NCBI RefSeq assembly: GCF_016648105.1
Contig: NZ_JACVVE010000005.1
Coordinates: forward strand, 151,201 to 215,200
DNA: 64,000 nucleotides
Reading direction: 5' to 3'
From: Pseudomonas sp. S31
Lineage (GTDB): Bacteria > Pseudomonadota > Gammaproteobacteria > Pseudomonadales > Pseudomonadaceae
The notes under the pieces were generated by a model. The model was not told where the DNA came from and searched no databases. It worked only from the letters and a program-made list of their open reading frames with translations. The translations under genes and the position numbers were made by a program. This document shows positions 36,195-45,762 of the stretch, one piece after another (the stretch's first letter is position 1; each line of letters begins with the position of its first letter).

Positions 36195-36520
36195 CGAGCT
36201 CTGGATACTCGCCCTCGCCTGAACAGGCATACTTCGATGTCCCAGAAGTATCTCTTGAAGCTGCTCCTATTCGAATTCCTCACAAGTTTTCGTACGCAAA
36301 CGATTCTTACCAGATGTTCGTGCATTTACTGGGTGTGGGCAGTGAATTTAGTTCGCCGCGCTGGGCGGTTGCGATAGAGGTGCTTCAAGGCCAAGAAATT
36401 ATTTTGCCTGTAACTCGGGTCGACAGTGAGCTGTATGACTATGTTGACACGGCGCGGCAGGTTGGCCTTAAACACGTGATGCAATGGGTAGAAAACCACC
36501 AACTTTCTGACAGCGTTTGA
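36191..36520 (+). CDS. Hypothetical protein, 109 aa
   Basis: GGAGG six bases before the GTG start. Beta-rich acidic protein (MFVHLLGVGSEFSSPRWAVA, then VLQGQEIILPVTRVDSELYD) ending in a helix (QVGLKHVMQWVENHQLSDSV). It forms a translationally coupled pair with the gene before. The size pattern would fit a toxin-antitoxin or effector-immunity pair, but no motif shows that. Confidence 0.55.
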   Translation: MTSSGYSPSPEQAYFDVPEVSLEAAPIRIPHKFSYANDSYQMFVHLLGVGSEFSSPRWAVAIEVLQGQEIILPVTRVDSELYDYVDTARQVGLKHVMQWVENHQLSDSV

Positions 36521-37042
36521 TCATGCGCAATAAACGCTCAACCTCGGTGTGACCCTAGACCTTGCCTCCGATTTGTACAGGGCGCGGCTCGCTGCGTTTA
36601 CTGTTCTTTTCCCAGTGCTGTGCCGATTGGAAATTGCCAGATGGTTTGGCGACCCGCAGACGCTGACGCTTCTCGGCCCAGATATCTACCGCCGACGCTG
36701 TCCGGTCTCGTTGTGATGAAGCTCTCGCCGAAATCCCAACGAGATTCTCAGGTACCTATCAGCATCGAAATCCCTTTCCACTTGTTAATTCATACCGTGA
36801 AAAGGCCATATTCATGTTGAGATGGTTACGCCCGCTTTATCCGAGGGCTTGCCTGGGTACTAGAGCTTTCAGGGGACGAGGGTCAACAGACCGGCCATCA
36901 CTCGCCCAGACGTGAGCAACGCGGTGATGACCGGCGCTTCAGTTAGCCGTATAGAGGTAGCCTTTAGTGGGAGAATGCAGACGCGCTGCGCCGGGAAGCC
37001 AAGAGCACCTACGCGTCCGGTCAACCCAATGACAGCCACTGA
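36521..37042. other. Intergenic region with a possible gene tail
   Basis: On the reverse strand, from about 36,735 to a stop at 36555, one frame reads SAVDIWAEKRQRLRVAKPSG, then NFQSAQHWEKNSKRSEPRPV, which looks like the 3' end of a decayed gene. No start or family can be given. Nothing else is seen. Confidence 0.3.
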
Positions 37043-37273
37043 TCAACATTGAGCGCTAAGGTTTGCCTCGTTTGCATACACCAGTGCTTCTTCCGCCAAC
37101 TCGAGCATTTTCGCTAGTGTTTCAGCATCCACGGCGTGTGCATCACGCAGCGCGTATGCCTGGTGCAACAGTTCTCGATGATGCTTCGTGGGTTCGCTGA
37201 TCAGCGCATCGGTGTCTTGGAGGAGGTGATACCACTCGGGAATGGTGATCAGCTTGGTTTGTTGAGCGAGCAT
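37043..37273 (-). CDS. Small hypothetical protein, 76 aa
   Basis: The product begins MLAQQTKLITIPEWYHLLQD and is a helical, histidine-containing protein (HHRELLHQAYALRDAHAVDA, then ETLAKMLELAEEAL) with gene-like composition. No family recognised. It lies just downstream of the Gabija pair's 3' end, on the same strand. Confidence 0.55.
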   Translation of the reverse strand: MLAQQTKLITIPEWYHLLQDTDALISEPTKHHRELLHQAYALRDAHAVDAETLAKMLELAEEALVYANEANLSAQC

Positions 37274-37406
37274 GTGGAACCTGTGACTTATGCTGTATGT
37301 GCGTACAGTATTAGAAAACGTTTCTCAAGTACAGGGCAGTGTGAGCTTCGTCTGGATTGAGCTGCGCCCAGTGTATGAGTCGCATCACAAATGTTGCCCC
37401 GAGAGC

Positions 37407-39065
37407 CTATAACCGGCCCGTAAGATGCCTTATCACTTGAGAGACGAACTCGCCATGAGGAGTGCGGTGCTCTGTCCAGCGACCCGCGCCCGTGGGCTTC
37501 GCTCGGTGCTCTGCTGTTGTGATCAAAAGTCGTTCTTTGGCACGTGAAACGCCTACAAAATAGACGCAGCGTTCCTCCGCAAGCTTGCCCCAGAATGCCT
37601 GGGTTTCGACCCCGAGAATGATGACCGTGTGAAACTCAAGCCCCTTGCTTTTGTGGATTGTGAGAAAGCGTACGGCCTGGTCGTCTGAAAGCCGGGCGAG
37701 CGCACCGGGAATGGTGTTCTCGCTGACGAGTAGCGCTCCGATCCTATCTCGGACTTCGCGCAGAATTTCACGCAGGCGCGGCTTCGACTCGTAGTCTCCA
37801 GAAAGCGCCGTTAGAATCGGATAGCCTACGTCCTTGAGGAAGCTGCTTGAGAGAGTCCACCAGGCCTCATAGGGCGAGGTGGTTTTAGCCGCGGCCTTAA
37901 CTTGGCGCACATGGGCGCGGTATGTCGTTTCAAACAACCTGTGAAGGTGGTCACGACTGGCCTCCTCATAGGGGGTGAACAAGTCCATCAGACGCGCCCA
38001 GGCATCCGACTGGCCTTTGCCATACAAGCAGGTGAGGTAGTCAATTATCAGCCGGGCTGCAGGCTCTTTTAGCAAGTCCTGCAGCTCGCTGTCGTTCCGT
38101 GCAGCAATGCCCCGGCTGGCAAGCTCCGCCATCAGGGCCGAGCCGTAATCGTCTACTTGGCGAGGCATCAATACTGCGATTTCCCGCGGTGGAACTCCCG
38201 CTTCGATCCACTGGCGAATGTTGTCAGCCAGCACCATCGCTTCTTGTGAAGAGTGCTGGAAATGAACCGCCAAGACCTCCCCCTCATCACCCGAGATCAG
38301 CTCTGCCGGCGTCACTGCTGCGGGGTCAATTTCACGGATGATTTCATTCTGAACGCGCAGCAGATTGGGCTTCGATCTGAAATTCGCGTATAGGTGGAGG
38401 GGAAGGGCATCGAAGTCAGTCGCATACGTCTTGAAGATGCCCTCCAGCGCTCCCGCCCACCCCATGATCATTTGCTTGCGATCTCCGACTGCGGTGAGGT
38501 GGATGCCGGTACCGAGGAAGAGCAGCTTGATGAGCTCATACTGGTCAGCGGTGCAATCCTGGAACTCGTCCAGGAACACATGCGCGTAGGTTTTGCGGAT
38601 TGCGTTCCGGGCAACCTCGCTGCGCTGAATGATCTTGATGGCGAGGGGCAGAAGCTGCTTGAAGGTGATCTGCTTGCCTGGAATGGCCTCTGCGCCAATT
38701 GCGTAATCCGGACTTAAGCCTTCCTCCGCAATGATGGGGAGGAATTTATCGATGATCCGTTTTGCGAAGCCATGGAACGTCACACTGTCGAAGCGTGATG
38801 CGAAGTTCCAGCCACAGCGGAGCTGAATCCTCTCCTTCAGGTTACGGCTGGCATCTGTCTTGAACGACACCGCAAGGATTCGCTTGGGGAAGCGGCAGCT
38901 GTTGGTTCGCAAAAGGTAATCGGCACGTTGGGCCAGCACCTCGGTCTTGCCGGCGCCTGGCCCCGCGGTAAGCAAGATCGACCGATCAAGCTCGCGAACC
39001 ACGCTCCATGCATTTTTCTCCAAGCGCACGCCAGGCGAGGGAGCCCATTGATCATGAGAAATCAC
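37407..39065 (-). CDS. gajB: Gabija GajB-like UvrD/PcrA-type helicase
   Basis: The 552-residue superfamily 1 helicase has Walker A LLTAGPGAGKTEVLAQRADY, motif II VFLDEFQDCTADQY, LTAVGDRKQMIMGWAGA (motif III) and C-terminal FLTIHKSKGLEFHTVIILG with GVSRAKERLLITTA (motifs V and VI). It follows and overlaps by 4 bases a gene for an OLD-family ATPase-TOPRIM nuclease, the Gabija arrangement (GajA then GajB). GajB is held to sense DNA ends and relieve nucleotide inhibition of GajA during infection. Length slightly exceeds the roughly 500 residues usual for GajB. Confidence 0.85.
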   Translation of the reverse strand: MISHDQWAPSPGVRLEKNAWSVVRELDRSILLTAGPGAGKTEVLAQRADYLLRTNSCRFPKRILAVSFKTDASRNLKERIQLRCGWNFASRFDSVTFHGFAKRIIDKFLPIIAEEGLSPDYAIGAEAIPGKQITFKQLLPLAIKIIQRSEVARNAIRKTYAHVFLDEFQDCTADQYELIKLLFLGTGIHLTAVGDRKQMIMGWAGALEGIFKTYATDFDALPLHLYANFRSKPNLLRVQNEIIREIDPAAVTPAELISGDEGEVLAVHFQHSSQEAMVLADNIRQWIEAGVPPREIAVLMPRQVDDYGSALMAELASRGIAARNDSELQDLLKEPAARLIIDYLTCLYGKGQSDAWARLMDLFTPYEEASRDHLHRLFETTYRAHVRQVKAAAKTTSPYEAWWTLSSSFLKDVGYPILTALSGDYESKPRLREILREVRDRIGALLVSENTIPGALARLSDDQAVRFLTIHKSKGLEFHTVIILGVETQAFWGKLAEERCVYFVGVSRAKERLLITTAEHRAKPTGAGRWTEHRTPHGEFVSQVIRHLTGRL

Positions 39066-40993
39066 TCGGGAGATTCCTCGAGCTTGGCTTTGAGCCGGTC
39101 TGCTAGCCGATTGAGGGACGGTGGAAGCGAGGCCAACAGCTCCGCGTCAGTAAGGTTGCCCAGCGCATCCAAGTGAGCTGCAGGCTTACTGCTGAGCTTG
39201 AACAGCTTGTGGTAGGCCGCGAAGAGTTGCTGCTCATCAGCATCGTACTGCCCCGGATTGAAATGGCTCTTGCCAAGGACGGTTACGTGATCGTGCGGTG
39301 TAGGGGCTGAACGCTCGGCACCAAAAGCATCGGGAAACGCTTTGAGCATCGCGAAATCCAGATCCAGTGGATCCGAGAAAAACACGTCTCGTTTTTCCAG
39401 CTCCGCAAATATGCTTGTTGGGCCTTCGTCGCCATTTGGGAAACAGTGCGCACTCCTTATCAGATATTGAGGATTATCCCAGGCAAGGCGCTCCCAATCA
39501 CTGGGGATGTTACGCGCGGGATCAAACCTGTCGAGTTGGTCACGTATGTAGTTCACACGGCCCCAGCCACCTTGATAACGGCCAAGGTCGAGGTCGAGCA
39601 GAGTAATGTGAGGTGTACCTAGCGCGTTCAGCAGTCGCCAGAAGTGATTCACATGCCGGCCTCCCAACGGAGCGATCGCCACAGCGTACTCATCAACGGG
39701 AGCTCCCTTGGCTTGAAGAATGCGAGGCAGCACGATCTCTTCACTGTCGCCTTCACCGAGCACCACCAGGCGTGCGAAATAGAGCTCGGGGAAGGCTTGG
39801 ACAGCTTCTCTGACGAACTTGTATGCGTCGCTGCGCTTGTCTGGGAGCACGATGGTCGACACATCCGTTTCGCGCTTTGAATTCAGACGCAGGTACCTAA
39901 TCTGGTCAGGCTCAACTCGCTTGAGCATCGATGGGGCCTGCGTGGCGATCAATGCTTGTGCGTCCACACCCACGGATGATTTCAGGGAGCTCACGATACG
40001 CCCCAGGTAATGGGGAGACAGGCTGTTCTCGGGTTCTTCGACCGCCAGAATTGTATAGGCAGCAGGCTTAAGCTTGAGGGGATCGAACGAGGTGTTCAGT
40101 CCTGATCTGACCTCACGGCCAATGGTCAGGGATGTGAGAACGAGCGACAGATACAGCATCGATTTCTGCCCATCGCTCAGCCTGGCGTAGTCCACGTGGC
40201 TTTCACCATGGCCAGGCGTGAAGGAGATCGAGAGGTGCCGCAGGATGGCCTCTATTTCAGAGTTCGCGAAGGTAATAGATGGATTTGCGAAGAAGTCGCC
40301 CTTGTGAAGACGTTGCCATGCACCGCTTAGGCTAGTGCTCAAGGTCTTGATCGACTCGTTTTCCGACAAGCAGTCAGTGATTTGCTCAGTTAGCTGCTTA
40401 ATTGAGTCCCGGTCATCGCTCCAGTTGACGGCTCGAAGGAGGCGGCCTAAAAGCGCGCTAGCACCAAAGGCAATATGATCAGCAGGATCCCGGCGAGCAG
40501 GTAGGTAATGAACGTGTATCTCGTCTCGTTCACGCTTCGCAACGGGCTTGAGCGTCGTGGGTTGCCCATGCTCGTCCATCCGGGTCACGTAGAGTAAACG
40601 CTCCTCTACCTCGCCATCAGCGTGGAGAACGCCTTCCAGGCGGTAGCGAATACGGGGAACCCCATCAGCCGCCTGCAGCGTCATTTGCGTAAAAAATGGC
40701 GGTACTGTGTCGTCTTCCTCATCATCGAGCGTTTCTTCGAACGTGAAGTCCGCCTCAATCCAGAGCGAGCGCTGAGCGGGTACCTCCTGCTCGTTCAAGG
40801 GGACATGGAAATCTGATCGACGCAGGCGACGTAGGCCTGGCTCGAAACCAAACATGCGCGCTAATGCTTGCAACGTCGCTGTCTTACCTGCGCCGTTCGG
40901 CCCTAGAAGGTATGTAACGCCATCGAAGGTTATGTCAGTGACGTCTCGTCCAAACGACTGAAAACCGCTGATCCGCAGACTGCAAAGCTTCAT
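39062..40993 (-). CDS. gajA: Gabija GajA-like OLD-family ATPase/TOPRIM nuclease
   Basis: The 643-residue protein has an SMC/RecF-like ATPase: Walker A YLLGPNGAGKTATLQAL at about 30-45, a signature-like YARLSDGQKSMLYL near 270 and Walker B YTILAVEEPENSLSPH near 315. The TOPRIM nuclease follows with ARLVVLGEGDSEEIVLPRIL (acidic Glu) and ITLLDLDLGRYQGGWG (D-x-D). Together with the overlapping UvrD-type gene this is a class 2 OLD or Gabija locus: a nucleotide-inhibited nicking endonuclease that attacks phage DNA when NTPs fall. An AAAGGAA site lies nine bases before the ATG. Confidence 0.85.
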   Translation of the reverse strand: MKLCSLRISGFQSFGRDVTDITFDGVTYLLGPNGAGKTATLQALARMFGFEPGLRRLRRSDFHVPLNEQEVPAQRSLWIEADFTFEETLDDEEDDTVPPFFTQMTLQAADGVPRIRYRLEGVLHADGEVEERLLYVTRMDEHGQPTTLKPVAKRERDEIHVHYLPARRDPADHIAFGASALLGRLLRAVNWSDDRDSIKQLTEQITDCLSENESIKTLSTSLSGAWQRLHKGDFFANPSITFANSEIEAILRHLSISFTPGHGESHVDYARLSDGQKSMLYLSLVLTSLTIGREVRSGLNTSFDPLKLKPAAYTILAVEEPENSLSPHYLGRIVSSLKSSVGVDAQALIATQAPSMLKRVEPDQIRYLRLNSKRETDVSTIVLPDKRSDAYKFVREAVQAFPELYFARLVVLGEGDSEEIVLPRILQAKGAPVDEYAVAIAPLGGRHVNHFWRLLNALGTPHITLLDLDLGRYQGGWGRVNYIRDQLDRFDPARNIPSDWERLAWDNPQYLIRSAHCFPNGDEGPTSIFAELEKRDVFFSDPLDLDFAMLKAFPDAFGAERSAPTPHDHVTVLGKSHFNPGQYDADEQQLFAAYHKLFKLSSKPAAHLDALGNLTDAELLASLPPSLNRLADRLKAKLEESPE

Positions 40994-41850
40994 GTGGTGA
41001 GATTCCTTTCGGCTCCTCCTGATCGCTCGCTCTAACTTACGGGGGTGTGGTGAGGAGGTGGCACCGTGCCGCTACAAGATACGGCATGCTCCCAGGGGGT
41101 GACTAGATGGGTCGGATTTCACAGCGTATAGCCTATAGGCCAGCGATTCGGTGTTGGTTCGATCGAAGTGATCCATGGCTGGGGAGGGGGAGTTGGGCAG
41201 AAGCGTGCAAGGAAAAACGTATTCGAGCAGCTAGGGGTGAGCAGCGTATGCTGAAGTTTGGCGGTGGGCTCTGCGGAGAAGCGTATAGCGGATTGAAGTC
41301 ATCGCCTATCCCCGCAGCAGCGAGGGCCACGACGTCTGCGTTGGCTGGCGACGATCTTCAGAAGACGACCATTGTGACCCCTAGTATTACAGCGGAGCTT
41401 TCGTTGCTCAGATGCTGTAAACCTCTTTTTTGACTTGTAAACCTGTTCGATTTACAGATCAAAAAAATGGTTTACAAGCCGAGGGCGGCGTGTAGATGCC
41501 TGAGGCCCGCCTTGGGGGGCTTTGCCCGTAGACTTACCGGGGAGCCGCGTTGACCTTGGTTCAGTTTTACAATACTGCAGGGCGACCGGTGCGCCGTTCA
41601 TATCTCTAAGCAACCCATGATGGCCGCGGCTCGAGCAGCGGATCACAGAAAGTCCAACGATCGCAGCGCAAAGGGCGCTCCCAATATTGAGGCCCAAGAG
41701 CGCCTCGAGTTTGCGGAAGAGGAAGCTTTGCTTCAGCTTGGAAACTGGTAGCCACGTCAATCATTAGCGCTGATCGTCGGGTGCTTCGTGCTCGATAGGC
41801 ATGATGAACAGTAGGGCTCACAAAAGCAGAGGGCTCTTGCGAGCCCCCGC
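40994..41850. other. Long spacer between GajA and integrase-like pseudogene
   Basis: No convincing gene. The first part must hold the Gabija promoter. A dense group of TGTAAA repeats lies at 41,414-41,478 (separate entry). Confidence 0.4.
41414..41478. repeat. Cluster of TGTAAA repeats with a 10-bp inverted repeat
   Basis: CTTGTAAACC (41434-41443) and GGTTTACAAG (41469-41478) are perfect inverted copies. CTGTAAACC precedes them (from 41415) and a reverse TTTACAG lies between them, with T-runs and A-runs that also mirror each other. It could be the arm-site cluster of an old integrase or a regulator site. Confidence 0.45.
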
Positions 41851-42783
41851 TCAGTACTGGAGTTCTAGCATTCCACGCAGTTCCTTCAGCGTTTCCGGTA
41901 TCGACATTGATCTGCGAACCTCCAGTCCAGTGATCACCCGATCAAGCCCTGCATTTGGGCCCCACTTATGGATCAAAATGCTTATCTGGTGTGACAGCAT
42001 CGGTCTCTTCGGATCACGTCTCGATGGAAAGAGATATGAGCCAGGCTCTAGCTTACTGGCTGCTGCGTACGCCGATAGCTCCTTGGACATGATGTGTTGG
42101 TAAGTAACTCCGGAAAACTTCCAGTGCACAGGGCACCTGGCACCCTCTGCGCTGACGAGGGCATACTGAATCTCTCGCAACCGAAACCCTGAGATCAGTA
42201 ATTCGAATAGGGCATGGCCGCGTAAATCGCCTGTCTTCGCTAATGCATTCTTGATAGCAAACAGCTCGTGCGGCGTCAGTGGCTTTACTCTGTCGGGCCA
42301 CGCGTATTTACCTGGCATACCTTCTGTTCGCTCGATTGAGCGAGATTCCCGCACTTTAAGGAGCGTGCGCCCATGGCGATTTGAGGTGCCGCGGCCTGAC
42401 TCATGAGGAGCCTCTGGGTTGGAAGCAGAATCAGGGAGATGGCTGAGAGCCTTTAGCACGTTCAGTGGCAGCGACCTCACAAGCGGTTCCAATGTGAAGG
42501 TTACTGGAGTTGTCGCCTGGTCGCGGGACAGCCTTTCACTTATAGCTCCTGCTAGAAGAGCAATGACTTCTTCTTCGCTAGGTACTTGGGTCTCATCCGA
42601 TAGCCCGTCGACTGACTGATGCGCATCGTGTTAGTCGCGGTAGCCCAAGCCTCTGGCCAAAACTTCTAACGCCTGTGACAAGGTAATTTGCTGCGTGCTG
42701 GGCCAGGTTCGGCGAAGATTTTTGGCAAGTCGCTTGAAGCCTTGTTGTGGCAGCAGGTCGGCAGGGGTGAGGGGGACGCGCAT
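41851..42783 (-). pseudogene. Integrase-like (degenerate tyrosine recombinase) gene with a nonsense codon
   Basis: From the ATG at 42783 the frame reads MRVPLTPADLLPQQGFKRLA ... ARGLGYRD, meets TAA at 42631-42633 (codon 51), and then continues open to 41851 for the rest of 310 codons. Where the stop stands, a tyrosine would complete GYRDYHDA, one base away. The C-terminal half resembles the catalytic core of tyrosine recombinases (LRGHALFELLISGFRLREIQ, then YLFPSRRDPKRPMLSHQIS, and the R-R near GLEVRRSM), but the HxxR histidine and nucleophile region are poorly conserved. Most likely a dead gene; a shorter product from an alternative start (42492, TTG) is possible. Confidence 0.65.
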
Positions 42784-43106
42784 CGCAGTTCTCCAATACT
42801 CGTCAGGGTGCTGGCTGTCCGCTGACTATTGTCGAAATGCGTACAAGGAGGAGGGGTAAAACACCTGTGACTACGTCTGCGCTGGCCAGCCGCTCGATCC
42901 AGGTCGACCGATAAGCAAAGCGTATCATTTGCGGTTGGAGCCTGTCTAACTCTCCCGGGGGAAGCTACGACGATGACTCCATTTAGCGCATTGCCATAAT
43001 TTGTGGCACAGTGCTATCGCGCGGGTTTGCCTGCGTTTCAGTGCTGCTGGTCAGGATTTTTTGCCAGTACATTTACGTTGAGCGAAAGCCCAGAAAGGAG
43101 GTTGCC
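42784..43106. other. Spacer upstream of the DUF262 gene
   Basis: Divergent spacer between the integrase-like pseudogene and the DUF262 gene. TGCCA-TAATTTG-TGGCA near 42,990-43,010 is a small inverted repeat close to where a promoter would be expected. The long frame through this area has no conserved features before 43107. Confidence 0.4.
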
Positions 43107-44840
43107 TTGCTTGATGCTGCGCAGTTGCGAATTGAGGCCGCACACAAGAAAGTAGCGGAAGTCTTTTCCAAAGAGTATGCGTTCACTATCCCGGCGTATC
43201 AGCGCCCTTATGCTTGGGAGGCGACCCAGGCGGAGGAGCTATTGGCAGACTTGAAAGACGCCATGGCGCAAGACTCCGCAGCAGGAGGATTCTATTTTTT
43301 GGGTAGCATCGTTCTGGTGAAAACCCATGGAAATCCGGCATCGCGCGTGGTGGATGGTCAGCAGCGGCTAACCACGCTGACGCTCCTGTTCAGTGTTATT
43401 CGCGACCTGACGACGGACGCTGAGAAGCAAGTGCAGCGCGAACGCTACATCAAGCAGGTTGCCAATGATGATGAGGGTATCCCTGAGGCACTGCGTCTGC
43501 AGTTGCGGCCTAAGGATCAGGGTTTTTTTGAGAAGCATATCCAGAAGCGTGGTGTGACTGATCACCTCCCGTCACTGGATGGTCTGACAGACTCTAGGGC
43601 ACGAATCGTAGAGAACGCCAAGCTCATTCGCGATAGGTTAACCGCGATGGGTGAGAAAGAGCGCGATGAGCTACTGCGTTTCCTGCTGCAGAACTGCTAT
43701 CTCGTCGTTGTCGAAGTGCCATCGGATACAGCTGCGCGACGTATTTTTACTGTTTTGAATGCTCGCGGCCTCGATCTTTCGGCTACTGACATCCTGAAAG
43801 CCGATCTGCTGGAGAGAGCAGGTGTGGAAAAAGAGTCGTACCTTTCTCAGCGCTGGGAAGAGGTAGAGACGGCACTTGGTCGCGACAGATTTAGCGCCCT
43901 GTTCACTCACATCCGCATGCTCCATGAGCGTGACAAGCCTCGGTCTGCGCTTGAAAGCGGCTTTGCAATTCATGTTCCCGTGTTTCGTGATAATCCCGGC
44001 GCATTCATCGATACGGTGTTGGAACCTTATGCTGACGCGCTCCTGTTGGCGCGGGATGACCAGCAGCTCCGCAAGCGCTTCGGCCCCAAGTGCGCTGACC
44101 TGGTGCGCTCACTGGAACGTCTGGATAACCGAGACTGGTTGCCACCTCTGCTTCTTTGCTTGCGACAGTGCAATGGTGGAGCGGACATAGACGTCCTAGA
44201 GTTTGTGTTCCAGCTCGAAAGGCTTGCCTATTTCCTCTTCCTGACCCGTGCCGATGTGAATGCGCGGATGTCGCGCTATGTTGATGTACTGGACGAGATC
44301 GACCCGCCCATTGAGCCGAAAGCTCGCTCTATCCATCGCGGGCGCTCCGGCGGACTGAAGATTGGGCAGCCTGAGGCATCGATGCTGTTCAGCGCATTGG
44401 ATGGCAACGTGTACCTGGTCTCGAAGGTCGTCAAACCACTCTTGCTTCGTCTGGAGCAAGCTTCAACTGATGGCTCGGCCAACTACGACTATCCGGTGAT
44501 TTCGGTTGAGCACGTATGTCCCCAAACCATCGCACCTGGTTCACAATGGGCTCAGTGGTTTCCCGACGCTGATGTTCATGCATCATGGGTGCACACCTTG
44601 GCGAACCTCGTGCTGCTCAACACGCGTAAAAACTCTGCGGCACAGAACTACGACTTCGACAGGAAGAAGACGAAGTATTTCGCCTCTGGCGATACCTGTG
44701 CTTTCACCCTCACCAACGAAGTGCGTAGCTACCCTCAGTGGACACTCGAGGATCTGGAGCATCGCAGGGTCGAATTGCTTGAGCGGTTCGCCAAGACCTG
44801 GCGTTTGGAGTCGAGCCTTGCAAAGTGGTGGGAGGAGTAA
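43107..44840 (+). CDS. GmrSD-like type IV restriction protein (DUF262 + DUF1524)
   Basis: A TTG at 43107 stands five bases after AAGGAGG and gives a 577-residue protein starting at LLDAAQLRIEAAHKKVAEVF; a longer reading from 43011 has no such support. Residues about 15-240 are the DUF262/GmrS-like NTPase with IPAYQRPYAWE and the diagnostic V-D-G-Q-Q-R (D83-R87). The C-terminal 130 residues match DUF1524, the GmrD-like HNH nuclease: ISVEHVCPQT, then HTLANLVLLNTRKNSAAQNY and the final K. GmrSD cleaves phage DNA with modified (for example glucosylated) bases, using NTP. It is a single-gene fused form. It lies between the integrase-like pseudogene and the recombinase module. Confidence 0.85.
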   Translation: MLDAAQLRIEAAHKKVAEVFSKEYAFTIPAYQRPYAWEATQAEELLADLKDAMAQDSAAGGFYFLGSIVLVKTHGNPASRVVDGQQRLTTLTLLFSVIRDLTTDAEKQVQRERYIKQVANDDEGIPEALRLQLRPKDQGFFEKHIQKRGVTDHLPSLDGLTDSRARIVENAKLIRDRLTAMGEKERDELLRFLLQNCYLVVVEVPSDTAARRIFTVLNARGLDLSATDILKADLLERAGVEKESYLSQRWEEVETALGRDRFSALFTHIRMLHERDKPRSALESGFAIHVPVFRDNPGAFIDTVLEPYADALLLARDDQQLRKRFGPKCADLVRSLERLDNRDWLPPLLLCLRQCNGGADIDVLEFVFQLERLAYFLFLTRADVNARMSRYVDVLDEIDPPIEPKARSIHRGRSGGLKIGQPEASMLFSALDGNVYLVSKVVKPLLLRLEQASTDGSANYDYPVISVEHVCPQTIAPGSQWAQWFPDADVHASWVHTLANLVLLNTRKNSAAQNYDFDRKKTKYFASGDTCAFTLTNEVRSYPQWTLEDLEHRRVELLERFAKTWRLESSLAKWWEE

Positions 44841-45027
44841 TGGCGAGGGCGTGAAGGGTACCTTGTAGTAAGCTGCCGCTTGCGTATTCGTCGGCGCAGG
44901 GGTTCGCTAAAATCAAGGGATGCCTGAGTGCCGAGGCCGCCTGTGCGGTTACGTAGATACCGAGGTCTGACGGCTGTTTCGCACGGCCTGAGGGCTTTGT
45001 CCTGAGCTACTGGAAGCAATAAAAAGC

Positions 45028-45585
45028 ATGCATCAACCGATTTCCGAATCTCAATTCGAGACGCTTTATGACCACTACATGGATGTCCTTTCCGGCTACC
45101 TGGACGACCTATCTCAGGGTGTAGAGAGCACCAGTACGCCTCCCTGGTTTTCTTGTGTTGTGCCTGATGCCATCTATGAGCTGGTGAGCGTAGCGGGTGT
45201 CAGGGACAAGCTCTCAGTACGCAAGCTCGATGAGCTGTGGCGCCTGGCGGGCAAGCACTACTCCGGGTTTGAGCTGTATCGGATTTTCAGGGAGAGGATT
45301 GGTGGTAGCTCGGCAATCGAGCTGTACTCGCCCATCATGCGCAAGATCGCTCGAAAAAGCCCGGAGCTGGAGGCGGGGGCCAGTGTCTTCGAGCCTCTCT
45401 CAGCGCTTGGCGCTGCGCTTTACGCCGCGTCGCAGGAGCAAAGAGAAGAGGGGCTGCAGGTGGACACCTTGCCGGAGCTTGCTTGGCGAGATTTCAACCA
45501 GGTTCTGCTCAAGCGTCTGGTGCTTGATGGTCATCTGGCAGGCGAGAATCGCGATATGCTCATGGCACGGGAACTCGGGCTGTGA
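45028..45585 (+). CDS. Hypothetical protein, 185 aa
   Basis: The product starts MHQPISESQFETLYDHYMDV. Soluble, helical, acidic N-terminus; DKLSVRKLDELWRLAGKHYS and IELYSPIMRKIARKSPELEA are the most ordered parts. It has no recognised domain. It follows the DUF262 gene by 187 bases on the same strand and could be its partner. Confidence 0.6.
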   Translation: MHQPISESQFETLYDHYMDVLSGYLDDLSQGVESTSTPPWFSCVVPDAIYELVSVAGVRDKLSVRKLDELWRLAGKHYSGFELYRIFRERIGGSSAIELYSPIMRKIARKSPELEAGASVFEPLSALGAALYAASQEQREEGLQVDTLPELAWRDFNQVLLKRLVLDGHLAGENRDMLMARELGL

Positions 45586-45762
45586 GTTGGTAGGGCGCTG
45601 CTTTTGGGGTGACTCTCGTGGCAGGGTGTTGGAGCAGGAAAGAGGGGGCTGCCCTTTCCGTAGCCCCAAGCAGGCTAAAGCAGGCCCTGTCTCTTAGCTT
45701 GATCATCCCGCTAACTCGCTCGCACGCTTAGGGGTTCTTAGGCCGAATGGGCTGCGGGAAGA

